Shown in pieces: positions 42,001 to 48,812 of a stretch of DNA of 64,000 nucleotides. The notes under the pieces are model-generated. The model saw only the letters and a program-made list of their open reading frames with translations. It was not told the origin of the DNA and did no database searches. A program made the position numbers and the translations under genes. Each line of letters opens with the position of its first letter. Within the stretch, counting starts at the first letter, position 1. Where the stretch lies: positions 1-64,000 of the forward strand of contig NZ_BLTJ01000001.1 in assembly GCF_013282095.1 (NCBI RefSeq). The letters are read 5' to 3'. This DNA comes from Enterocloster alcoholdehydrogenati. Lineage in GTDB: Bacteria; Bacillota; Clostridia; Lachnospirales; Lachnospiraceae.

Positions 42001-43498
42001 GAAAATACCGTGGAGTCTGGATATAGGGCTTTCGCGTAAAGCAGACGGCATCAACAAACCGTTGGCAGAGGGGGCGGATCGGACACCTGGAATAAAAGTT
42101 TTAGGAAAACTGGATACCAGTATTCTGGGCAATATGGAATACCGGTTATGGAAGATTCATTTTGGAGAGGAAGAAGGCAGTGCAGCCTGTGAGGAAGTAG
42201 AGCTTACACCAGATCCAAATGAAACCGGCACATTTACCGGAAGTTTTGCTTTTGAAGCCAATGTTGGTGATACGCTGGTATTCAGCTATTACAAAGCCTA
42301 TGATGTAACTGTCATAGACACCAGCAGGGGACAGGTTCATACCTTCAGGGTAAAAGACGGTCAGTCTCTCAATGACTCCGCAGATTACATGGCTCTGGAC
42401 ATTCACGAAGGCTATAGGGATTCGGCCACCGGTATCATATATGAGTTTGCCGGTCTGTCAAAGCGTCCGGCAGGAGGACGTATGTATGATACCTCGGAGC
42501 CTGTGGAACAGGATCTGGAATTATATGCTGTTTATGAGCCGGAAGATGATACCTTATGGCAGGAAGCAAAGGAAAAGCTGCAGCAGGAGATCAATACGGC
42601 AAACGCCTTAAAGAACAACGGATCTGTAAGTGATGAAGATAAAGAGGCTCTGACTCAGGCAGTGACGGAGGCGGTTGAAGTGCTCAATCGGCTTCCAAGG
42701 CCTTCTGTGGATGAACTGGAGGACGCTTTTAACGCCCTTGAGGCTGTAGTGAACCGTGTCAGCAATGGAGGAACCGATATACCAGATGATAATGGAGGAA
42801 CGGATACTCCAGATAATAATGGCGGCACGGATACCCCGGATAACAATGGGGGAACCGACCATCCGGGAAGCAATGGAGGATCCGGCGGCTCCGGAGGAGG
42901 CCATTCAGGCAGTTTTCGCGGATCGGCAGGCTTTGGCCCAGGCAGCAGTGCGGGAAATGGCTACCGTACCTATTCGGAAGGGATCAACGGAAGATGGGAT
43001 CATTTTAACCAGGCTGAACATCAATGGGCATTTGTGTTAAACAACGGAACACGCTTAAAGGACAGCTGGGCCAATATCCGTTATACATACAACGGAAATA
43101 CCCGGATAGATACATATCATTTTGACGGTGACGGCGTTATGGACAGCGGCTGGTTCCTGGATGAGAGTACAGAAAAATGGTATTTCCTGTCAGATGTACA
43201 TGACGGCTGGTTCGGACGGATGATGAGGGGATGGCACCATGATGAAAACGACGGCAGATGGTATTATCTGAGCCCACTTAATGGTGCCATGATGCTTGGA
43301 TGGCAGAAGATTGACGGAATATGGTATTATCTGACGGCAGACAACAGGCAGCAGACCTGGACGTTTAATCAAACATCAAAGCATTGGGAATATACAAATC
43401 CCAGCAGCCGCCCATTGGGATCTTTGTACATAAATGAAATAACGCCTGACGGATACCCAACTGATGGAAACGGCGCCTGGATTCAGGAAACACCCTAA
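39008..43498 (+). CDS. Large secreted surface protein, paralogue of the upstream gene
   Basis: This 1496-residue protein has a signal peptide (1-about 33, ending SVYAL), Listeria-Bacteroides-type repeats near the N-terminus (GYVFDGWYNEEG), MucBP-like modules with GNMPNDDLTAAFRYE and MPNQPVTVVYTY, a FIVAR-like helical module (about 1180-1255), a 9-residue tandem repeat (NGGTDxPDN), a Gly/Ser linker and C-terminal wall-binding repeats (about 1320-1496). Domain order equals that of the upstream gene without the beta-helix part, so it arose by duplication. It starts 8 bases after the upstream stop with TAGGAGG as SD. A wall-attached adhesin-like role is inferred. Confidence 0.8.
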   Translation: MKRTNKIKAYLTQLLATAMVFTMAAPPASVYALDYGDPAEIRFDPQEGPDLSHSNYKNVPRTENRITYATGQAGHPLTESGDFNGIAVENLGSGDRPVLPAFDSDLHWPGYVFDGWYNEEGNKMAYLPYGFPYRSSTTYEARWKGDTSSQFTFTVMHYRDLNPDRNSNTDGTDPGAWADIGDSQIYEFFNNGSWTDRVTADTAVSATYKRNIPGYKIASILIKNNKVRRFDDASGHGTLEESATLNTSTRSVRGNMPNDDLTAAFRYEPDPSKKFALRVEYVDRQGRAIHSPESHLYSAESQISAAPMQLEAYTLSGAQIKAGSGDIDDLPGRGIYSARTAGCTFDTQKNFTGKMPNQPVTVVYTYDMDPSYVTRVTIHRIDNHNNILAEPEVREVSPAETVTIPVERKAGYTYPPNIEWDGNFTDISLDQTASTLDFKTDLTGGTVTITYNEDLNDTTQWSRVNYYSSEHGSLSGDSSPRSFRLGVHSIDELTDGITPSPEEHYIFNGWYKANSSGTGKVGDALNAAVELTGNLKLYADFTEDPGQWCDISFESGNHGTISGTRRVHIAKGTQWARISLPQVMPDSNYMFIGWFDENGSRITDSDMQILSDQTYRARFAPVGGDDGILCIPDGTGSIGNDGMGQIQISGANGARKYALTDREGHIIAVMTGEQLGHWRFEGLFPCDSYYVYEMAESAAPIVGDILTDTIDPSLISQPARVTVPALGKNYSTADDETEGRKKIVIRPAAVNTVYAVLDMDGNVISQDGSEDGWVSPSGSPLTAQLIKLEPNSSYTVVAKPADNADAPSDRLLNGSQVMVADSSAQERTYTFQAVNGGYVESVMRNGEALDIDAYAEKVQVKAGDEIYISAENTNHLGNPFEKWEVQIGTLDISYPTRRNQAVQMMEGDVIIQAVYRPSSIATSSNASVDYSPKNGVFALDKSDETLQELTEHLIDNEQDRIALANGTRIAYTVKFNRHAPVASASEAVKQELNDADNVKIPWSLDIGLSRKADGINKPLAEGADRTPGIKVLGKLDTSILGNMEYRLWKIHFGEEEGSAACEEVELTPDPNETGTFTGSFAFEANVGDTLVFSYYKAYDVTVIDTSRGQVHTFRVKDGQSLNDSADYMALDIHEGYRDSATGIIYEFAGLSKRPAGGRMYDTSEPVEQDLELYAVYEPEDDTLWQEAKEKLQQEINTANALKNNGSVSDEDKEALTQAVTEAVEVLNRLPRPSVDELEDAFNALEAVVNRVSNGGTDIPDDNGGTDTPDNNGGTDTPDNNGGTDHPGSNGGSGGSGGGHSGSFRGSAGFGPGSSAGNGYRTYSEGINGRWDHFNQAEHQWAFVLNNGTRLKDSWANIRYTYNGNTRIDTYHFDGDGVMDSGWFLDESTEKWYFLSDVHDGWFGRMMRGWHHDENDGRWYYLSPLNGAMMLGWQKIDGIWYYLTADNRQQTWTFNQTSKHWEYTNPSSRPLGSLYINEITPDGYPTDGNGAWIQETP
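42764..42871 (+). repeat. Four 27-bp tandem repeats in a coding linker
   Basis: Four units of 27 bases encode NGGTDIPDD, NGGTDTPDN, NGGTDTPDN and NGGTDHPGS. Copy number may vary between strains by slippage. They lie between the FIVAR-like and wall-binding regions and may act as a flexible spacer. Confidence 0.75.
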
Positions 43499-43556
43499 AC
43501 AAAATTGTGCGGTATGGGATAAAATAAATTCATTTGACTACAAATAAGGTGACAAT

Positions 43557-44066
43557 ATGGAAATGAGTGAGTTTCTGGCGCTGGCAAACACAAACTGTAT
43601 GAGCGTATTTCTCATTTGTATTAAAAACAGGTGCGGGGAATTAAGCGGAAATATCGTGAATTTTTATTTAAAGGAGCCAGTAGCGTTTTGCGGCATACTG
43701 GATATGGCACTGAAAATTGATATCTTATGCACCAGGCTGTCCAGACCCATGGCAACAACCGAGATGCGGTTTTTGGATGAGCATATGAGAAAAACATACG
43801 AAAAACAGATGCTGAATCAGGTATATGCTCCGCTGAAAACGTGTTCGGACATTCAGGAAATGGATAAATTTATGTCATTAGCGGCAAAAGCATATGAAAC
43901 CTTAGTGATTGAAATCCATCAGCGTCAGTTTTCCAGTATGCAGGGACGTATGAAGGGAGCCTGCCAAAAAGGAAAATTTGTTTCCTTCCGAAGCGCACTG
44001 GAACTGATGCGGATGCTGCGCGGATATGAGTATATACGAAATGAAAAAATCACCAAACGGCAGTAA
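43557..44066 (+). CDS. Unknown 169-aa protein
   Basis: This gene follows the surface operon by 58 bases with AAGGTGACA as SD for ATG 43557. It is helical, with a YLKEPVAFCGILDMALKIDI segment and an acidic-basic helix ending KITKRQ; Cys occurs at five places. I do not recognise a family. It may be co-transcribed with the surface genes or have its own role; there is no membrane segment. It ends at a strong hairpin facing the convergent gene at 44141. Confidence 0.55.
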   Translation: MEMSEFLALANTNCMSVFLICIKNRCGELSGNIVNFYLKEPVAFCGILDMALKIDILCTRLSRPMATTEMRFLDEHMRKTYEKQMLNQVYAPLKTCSDIQEMDKFMSLAAKAYETLVIEIHQRQFSSMQGRMKGACQKGKFVSFRSALELMRMLRGYEYIRNEKITKRQ

Positions 44067-44116
44067 CCTGTCAGATGGAAACTGCCGGGAATGACAGGTA
44101 AGGATTCTCGGCAGAA

Positions 44117-44161
44117 GGGGTCAGCCGCATAAAGCTTTGTTCAGCGGCCGGCCCCTTCGTT
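44117..44161. terminator. Hairpin terminator between convergent genes
   Basis: GGGGTCAGCCGC (44117-44128) pairs with GCGGCCGGCCCC (44144-44155) with one mismatch, followed by TTCGTTTT. It overlaps the stop codon of the minus-strand gene and can serve both directions. Confidence 0.6.
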
Positions 44162-44458
44162 TTCATACCCATATAGGGTATATTCCATCATCTGGTCTGT
44201 GGTAGCTTCATTTCGGATAAAGCTCATAAGGATCCGTGTGATTTTTTCGATCCTGGTACTGGGAAATTCCTTTCCCTCGATCGCCTCTCTTAATGCCTGA
44301 CGCATTTCAAAAAGAGTGTCTTTTCGTTCCGGGCATTCAAGGCCCATAGCCCTGGCGATAGTTCCGACTGCACAATAGGCTTCAATAGGAGAGGACATAT
44401 TGGCCGGCGGTTCAAACCCCGCTTTGATATCCAGGGCCATTTTTATGATGTATGACAT
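44141..44458 (-). CDS. Unknown 105-aa protein
   Basis: The likely start on the minus strand is ATG at 44458 (MSYIIKMALDIKAGFEPP), because AAAGGATTT precedes it; an upstream in-frame ATG has no SD. The protein is mostly helical, with SPIEAYCAVGTIARAM, then an EMRQALREAIEGKEF helix and NEATTDQMMEYTLYG. No family is recognised. The region 44459-44696, between it and the permease gene, is non-coding and carries the permease promoter. Confidence 0.6.
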   Translation of the reverse strand: MSYIIKMALDIKAGFEPPANMSSPIEAYCAVGTIARAMGLECPERKDTLFEMRQALREAIEGKEFPSTRIEKITRILMSFIRNEATTDQMMEYTLYGYENEGAGR

Positions 44459-44599
44459 AAGGAAATCCTTTCTTTCGCAAATGATGCGCTTTCCCCAATG
44501 GGGATGAACACATTCTTGCATTCTTAAATTCATTATACCATATTCTTTGCCTGTTACACTCATGGCATTATTAACTTTTTATGAAAATCCTTCCCTGCA

Positions 44600-44628
44600 T
44601 TGTGAGAATACGGGAACCATGATATACT
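44600..44628 (+). promoter_or_regulatory. Promoter of the AI-2E family permease gene
   Basis: TTGTGA (44600-44605), a 17-base spacer and TATACT (44623-44628), with TG before the -10. It lies 69 bases before the ATG. Confidence 0.55.
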
Positions 44629-44696
44629 TGTTTAGAAACAGGCTTTCGGTTTTGACGCCGGAACTGTTTTAAAACATATCACAGGAGTACACAAAC

Positions 44697-45941
44697 ATGA
44701 AAAACCAAAGATTCCGGCTGTATATCAACTGGGGCCTCACAGCGCTGGCAGTCATTGCCTGCAGCGTCCTTTTTGCTTTTGCTCTGTCAAAGGCTTCGGA
44801 TATCTTCGGAGTGATCGGTATGATCATCAAGATTCTGATGCCTATTATCTATGGAGGCGTTTTGGCCTACCTGATGCTTCCTATCTATAATTTTACCTAT
44901 TCCCTTGTCTGCAAAAAGACTGTAAGGCTGTTTAAGGTCCAGAAGGTCAGGAACCGTATAGGGAAGATGGCTGCCACTCTGGTAAGCCTGCTCCTTCTTA
45001 TATTTGTTGTCTCCGGTTTGTTCTGGATGATTATTCCTCAGATACTGGACAGTATCCTGGGATTTCAGGACAGCCTTACCGTTTATATCAATAACCTGAC
45101 GCTGTGGCTTTCCAAACTGCTCCAGGACAATCCATCTCTGGAACAGGCGATCATGCCTCATTTTAACGAAGCGGTGATGAAATTTCAGACCTGGATGACC
45201 ACAGACCTGGTGCCCAGCATATATCTTATCATTGACCGCGTTTCCACCGGTGTGATCAATATTGTGACAGTGGTAAAAAATATACTGATCGGTCTGATCG
45301 TTATGATCTATTTTCTGAACCTCAAAGGAACTCTTTGTGCGCAGTCTAAAAAGATTATCTACGGGCTGTTTCAGGTAAAGACAGCAAACCGTATTGTAAA
45401 TGAGATCCGTTTCGTCCACCGTGTATTCGGCGGCTTTATTACCGGCAAGCTTTTGGACTCCCTTATCATCGGAATTCTCTGTTTTTTCGGCATGAGGTTT
45501 TTAAATATGCCGTATGTGCTCCTGATCAGCGTGATTATCGGCGTTACCAATGTAATCCCCTTTTTCGGGCCTTTTTTCGGCGCGATTCCCAGCGCCTTTC
45601 TCATTCTGCTGGTAAGCCCGCTGAAATGTCTGTACTTCCTGATTTTTGTACTGGTGCTCCAGCAGTTTGACGGAAATATTCTTGGGCCAAAGATTCTGGG
45701 AGACTCTACCGGCCTTCCAAGCTTCTGGGTTCTTTTTTCCATCCTCTTATTTGGCGGACTTTTCGGGTTTGTGGGAATGATCATTGCCGTTCCGGCGTTT
45801 GCCGTAATTTACCGACTTGTATCCAACTACATCTGCAGACGGCTTAAAAGGAAGAATCTTTCGCCAAGAACCGATGACTACCGGCTGTTGGACCACATCG
45901 ATCCGGGAGCGGGTACATTTGTGGAACGCCAGGAATCATAG
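44697..45941 (+). CDS. AI-2E family transporter / PerM-type permease
   Basis: This 414-residue membrane protein has about eight membrane segments (two near the N-terminus at 12-65, one at about 95-120, then a cluster from about 195 to 380). The conserved core GGFITGKLLDSLIIGILCF and GVTNVIPFFGPFFGAIPSAF marks the AI-2E/PerM family. Known: some members export AI-2 or act in Na+/H+ exchange, most are uncharacterised. It has its own promoter and may extend into fbp, which starts 29 bases later. ATG 44697 has CAGGAG upstream at long spacing. Confidence 0.85.
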   Translation: MKNQRFRLYINWGLTALAVIACSVLFAFALSKASDIFGVIGMIIKILMPIIYGGVLAYLMLPIYNFTYSLVCKKTVRLFKVQKVRNRIGKMAATLVSLLLLIFVVSGLFWMIIPQILDSILGFQDSLTVYINNLTLWLSKLLQDNPSLEQAIMPHFNEAVMKFQTWMTTDLVPSIYLIIDRVSTGVINIVTVVKNILIGLIVMIYFLNLKGTLCAQSKKIIYGLFQVKTANRIVNEIRFVHRVFGGFITGKLLDSLIIGILCFFGMRFLNMPYVLLISVIIGVTNVIPFFGPFFGAIPSAFLILLVSPLKCLYFLIFVLVLQQFDGNILGPKILGDSTGLPSFWVLFSILLFGGLFGFVGMIIAVPAFAVIYRLVSNYICRRLKRKNLSPRTDDYRLLDHIDPGAGTFVERQES

Positions 45942-45969
45942 GAGAGCGTATTAAATAAGGAGAGCATAC

Positions 45970-47934
45970 ATGGAGGATCTTAAAACACGATATCTAGAAC
46001 GGCTGGCAGAGCTTTATCCCACTGTGGCCGCGGCATCCACAGAAGTAATCAACCTGGAAGCCATACTGAACCTGCCGAAAGCAACGGAGCATTTTCTTAC
46101 GGATATCCACGGGGAGTGGGAGGCTTTTTCCCATGTGCTTAAAAACGGCTCCGGAGCCGTGCGGCGCAAGGTAAACGATGTATTCGGCAATACCCTGTGC
46201 CGGGAGGATAAAAGGAGCCTTGCCACCCTGATCTATTATCCACGAGAAAAAATGACCCAGATTCTGGAACATACGGCTAACAAAGAGGACTGGTATAAAA
46301 TTACTCTGTACCGCCTGATCGAGGTCAGCAAGCGTTCCGGCAGCAAATACACCCGTTCCAAGGTGCGAAAGGCCCTTCCGCCGGAATTTGCCTATGTGAT
46401 CGAGGAACTTATGACAGAAAAGGCGGATATCCGGGATAAAGAATCCTATTACAATGCGATTGTAGCTACCATTATACGTGTGGGCCGGGCCGGAGAATTC
46501 ATTGTCGCTCTCTGCGAACTGATTCAAAGACTGGTGGTGGATCACCTGCACATCCTTGGTGATATCTATGATCGGGGGCCTGGCCCGCATAAAATCATGG
46601 ATAAGCTGATGGAATATCATTCACTGGATATCCAGTGGGGCAACCATGATGTGCTGTGGATGGGAGCGGCCGCGGGACAGCCCGGCTGCATCGCTAATGT
46701 GATCCGTATCTGTGCCAGATACGGTAATCTGGATATTTTAGAGGACGGCTATGGGATCAACCTGCTGCCTCTGGCTACCTTTGCCCTGGAGACGTATGGC
46801 GAAGATCCCTGTTCCTGCTTTGCCTTAAAAGGGAGCCATCCCTGCAGTCCCGGAGAAAAAGAACTGAATCTGCGTATGCACAAGGCGATTTCCGTCATTC
46901 AGTTTAAAGTGGAAGGGCAGCTGATCAGAGAACATCCGGAGTTTAATCTGGAGAGCCGGCTGCTTCTCCATCGGATCAATTATGAAAATGGAACCATTGT
47001 GCTGGATGGAAAACAGTACACCATGAAGGATATGTATTTTCCAACCGTGGATCCAGCGGATCCTTACCGCCTGTCGGCAGAAGAAACGGCTATTATGAAA
47101 CGGTTGGAGCAGGCGTTTTTAAACTGTGAAAAGCTTCAGCAGCATATGCGTTTTCTTTTGTCCAAAGGCAGTCTGTATAAAGTGTATAACAAAAATCTTC
47201 TTTACCATGGCTGTATGCCTCTCTGTGAGGACGGCAGCTTAAAGGAGGTTAAGATCTGCGGGGAGCTCTGTAAGGGACGTCAACTCTATGATGTGCTGGA
47301 AAGCTATATACGGAGAGGGTTTCTGGCAGAGGATGCCGCAGAGAGGAAAAAGGGCCGGGATCTGATGTGGTACATATGGCTGGGAGAGAATTCTCCTCTT
47401 TTTGGAAAGGATAAGATGGCTACCTTTGAGCGGTATTTTTTAGCTGACAGGGAGAGCCACACAGAAAAAAAGAACTCCTATTACCGGTATCTTGAGGATG
47501 AAAAAACAGCGGATATGATTCTCGCTGAATTTGGACTTCAGGGAGAGGACAGTCACATTATCAACGGACATATGCCAGTAAAATCTAAAAATGGTGAAAA
47601 TCCCATTAAATGCGGCGGTAAGGTACTGGTGATCGACGGAGGCTTTTCCAAGGCCTATCAAAAGGAAACGGGAATCGCAGGATATACCCTGATCTACAAT
47701 TCTTATGGTTTTATTCTGGCTGCTCATGAGCCCTTTGAATCCCGATCGGCCGCCATTGAGCAGGAAAGCGACATTTATTCCGATGATATCATCGTAAAGC
47801 GCACGGCCAGCCGCAAGCTGGTGGGAGATACCGATACCGGCCAGCAGCTGAAGGAAAAGATCGGGGATCTGGAGCAGTTATTAAAAGCTTACAGAGAGGG
47901 GAGGATTGCGGAGCGTTTTGGCGGCCGCTTTTAA
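45970..47934 (+). CDS. fbp: Fructose-1,6-bisphosphatase, class III
   Basis: This 654-residue protein hydrolyses fructose-1,6-bisphosphate to fructose-6-phosphate in gluconeogenesis. The family (FBPase class III, metallophosphoesterase-like) is typical of Firmicutes, and the length is as expected. Visible motifs are the LTDIHGEWEAF metal site at about 39-49, LGDIYDRGPGPH (196-207) and QWGNHDVLWMGAAAG (217-231), followed by a conserved NGHMPVK-type segment and DGGFSKAYQKETGIAGYTL at about 560-575. ATG 45970 has AAGGAGAG upstream. Bases 47935-48176 after it have no gene. Confidence 0.93.
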   Translation: MEDLKTRYLERLAELYPTVAAASTEVINLEAILNLPKATEHFLTDIHGEWEAFSHVLKNGSGAVRRKVNDVFGNTLCREDKRSLATLIYYPREKMTQILEHTANKEDWYKITLYRLIEVSKRSGSKYTRSKVRKALPPEFAYVIEELMTEKADIRDKESYYNAIVATIIRVGRAGEFIVALCELIQRLVVDHLHILGDIYDRGPGPHKIMDKLMEYHSLDIQWGNHDVLWMGAAAGQPGCIANVIRICARYGNLDILEDGYGINLLPLATFALETYGEDPCSCFALKGSHPCSPGEKELNLRMHKAISVIQFKVEGQLIREHPEFNLESRLLLHRINYENGTIVLDGKQYTMKDMYFPTVDPADPYRLSAEETAIMKRLEQAFLNCEKLQQHMRFLLSKGSLYKVYNKNLLYHGCMPLCEDGSLKEVKICGELCKGRQLYDVLESYIRRGFLAEDAAERKKGRDLMWYIWLGENSPLFGKDKMATFERYFLADRESHTEKKNSYYRYLEDEKTADMILAEFGLQGEDSHIINGHMPVKSKNGENPIKCGGKVLVIDGGFSKAYQKETGIAGYTLIYNSYGFILAAHEPFESRSAAIEQESDIYSDDIIVKRTASRKLVGDTDTGQQLKEKIGDLEQLLKAYREGRIAERFGGRF

Positions 47935-48176
47935 AGCAAAAAATCTGGAAAGAGGATATGGCAGGAGGGATATCACTCGTTTAAGGCGTAAAAGATAGCA
48001 TGGCAGGAGGCAGTATTAAAGGAGGCCGTTTGGGGCCTCCTGAAATTATACGGCACATCTTACGGCGATACTAATGGATACTAAAATCGTGTGATATTCG
48101 TGTGATACTTTGATACATTTAGGCTGTAAAAAGGGGAAAAATAATTTCTGCAGTTACATAAAAATAAGTGTAAATA
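47935..48176. other. Gene-free region with short repeats beside tRNA-Gly
   Basis: There is a stem AGGAGGCC/GGGCCTCCT (about 48018-48040) without a T run, then a tract with near-repeats (GATACTAATG/GATACTAAAA, GTGTGATATT/GTGTGATACT, TTTGATAC) at about 48069-48115. No ORF has an SD. Such direct repeats beside a tRNA 3' end can be leftovers of integration, but no complete att duplicate is seen. Confidence 0.35.
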
Positions 48177-48223
48177 AAGAAAAAACCTTGTATTTACCAA
48201 GTTTTTCTGATAAATACAAGGTT
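48177..48223 (-). terminator. Terminator of tRNA-Gly
   Basis: A 13-bp stem (48184-48196 with 48211-48223) is followed, on the minus strand, by TTTTTTCTTT. It lies 20 bases beyond the tRNA 3' end. Confidence 0.75.
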
Positions 48224-48243
48224 TCTCCCTGCCAAGGGTGTAA

Positions 48244-48314
48244 AGCAGATGACGGGAATCGAACCCGCCTCCTCAGCTTGGGAAGCTGATATTCTACCGA
48301 TGAACTACATCTGC
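48244..48314 (-). tRNA. tRNA-Gly (anticodon CCC)
   Basis: The minus strand gives a complete 71-base cloverleaf: acceptor GCAGATG/CATCTGC with discriminator T, anticodon stem TCAGC/GCTGA, loop TTCCCAA (anticodon CCC, codon GGG), and T arm GCGGG-TTCGATT-CCCGT. CCA is not encoded. Confidence 0.92.
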
Positions 48315-48490
48315 GCGATGAAATCATTATACCAGCACTATACGATTTTTGCAAGCCTGTTTTTCAAATTTTTTACAGCTGCTTATAACATCTTTCACAG
48401 GATCTTTTTGGCGCGCGGCTCTGCATAATCTGCTGAGAATGAGGAATCCTATTCGTTGCACGCTTTCACGTTTCATAAAAGGAGAATTCC

Positions 48491-48721
48491 ATGTATCCGA
48501 AACATCTTTATAAAGCCCGTTTCCAGGCTGTGAAAAACGAGTTTCCCTATCCGGAAAAAGACATCCTGGCCATGGATTTAGACCTTGTGATCGGAGGTCG
48601 GCCGGATCGGATTTTAGAGCTTTTATCCCATCTTGACTTTACCGGTGACCCTCCGGGGCCGGAGCTGTCGCGCCTGATCGAGGAGCTGGAAAAGAAACTT
48701 GGGATTGAGGGAGACGCTTGA
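48491..48721 (+). CDS. Unknown 76-aa protein
   Basis: ATG 48491 follows AAAGGAG at good spacing. The protein begins MYPKHLYKARFQAVKNEFPY and contains PEKDILAMDLDLVIGGRPDRI and an acidic C-terminal helix EELEKKLGIEG. I do not know the family. It ends at the promoter of parE, whose -35 overlaps its stop codon. The 5' region from the tRNA to 48490 has no other gene. Confidence 0.6.
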   Translation: MYPKHLYKARFQAVKNEFPYPEKDILAMDLDLVIGGRPDRILELLSHLDFTGDPPGPELSRLIEELEKKLGIEGDA

Positions 48722-48746
48722 AATATTTTATTAAATATGGTTTAAT
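48718..48746 (+). promoter_or_regulatory. Promoter of parE-parC
   Basis: TTGAAA (48718-48723), 17 bases, TTTAAT (48741-48746). The leader carries a hairpin at 48764-48789 (CACGC/GCGTG and CCTT/AAGG stem) 24 bases before the ATG, without a T run. Confidence 0.6.
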
Positions 48747-48763
48747 ACTATGAGATAAACCGA

Positions 48764-48789
48764 CACGCTCCTTAGCTTTAAGGGGCGTG
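48764..48789 (+). promoter_or_regulatory. Leader hairpin upstream of parE
   Basis: CACGC-T-CCTT pairs with AAGG-G-GCGTG. There is no following poly-T, so it is not a terminator. It may stabilise the mRNA or influence translation. Confidence 0.45.
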
Positions 48790-48812
48790 CTTCGCGACTA
48801 TGGAGGAATAGA

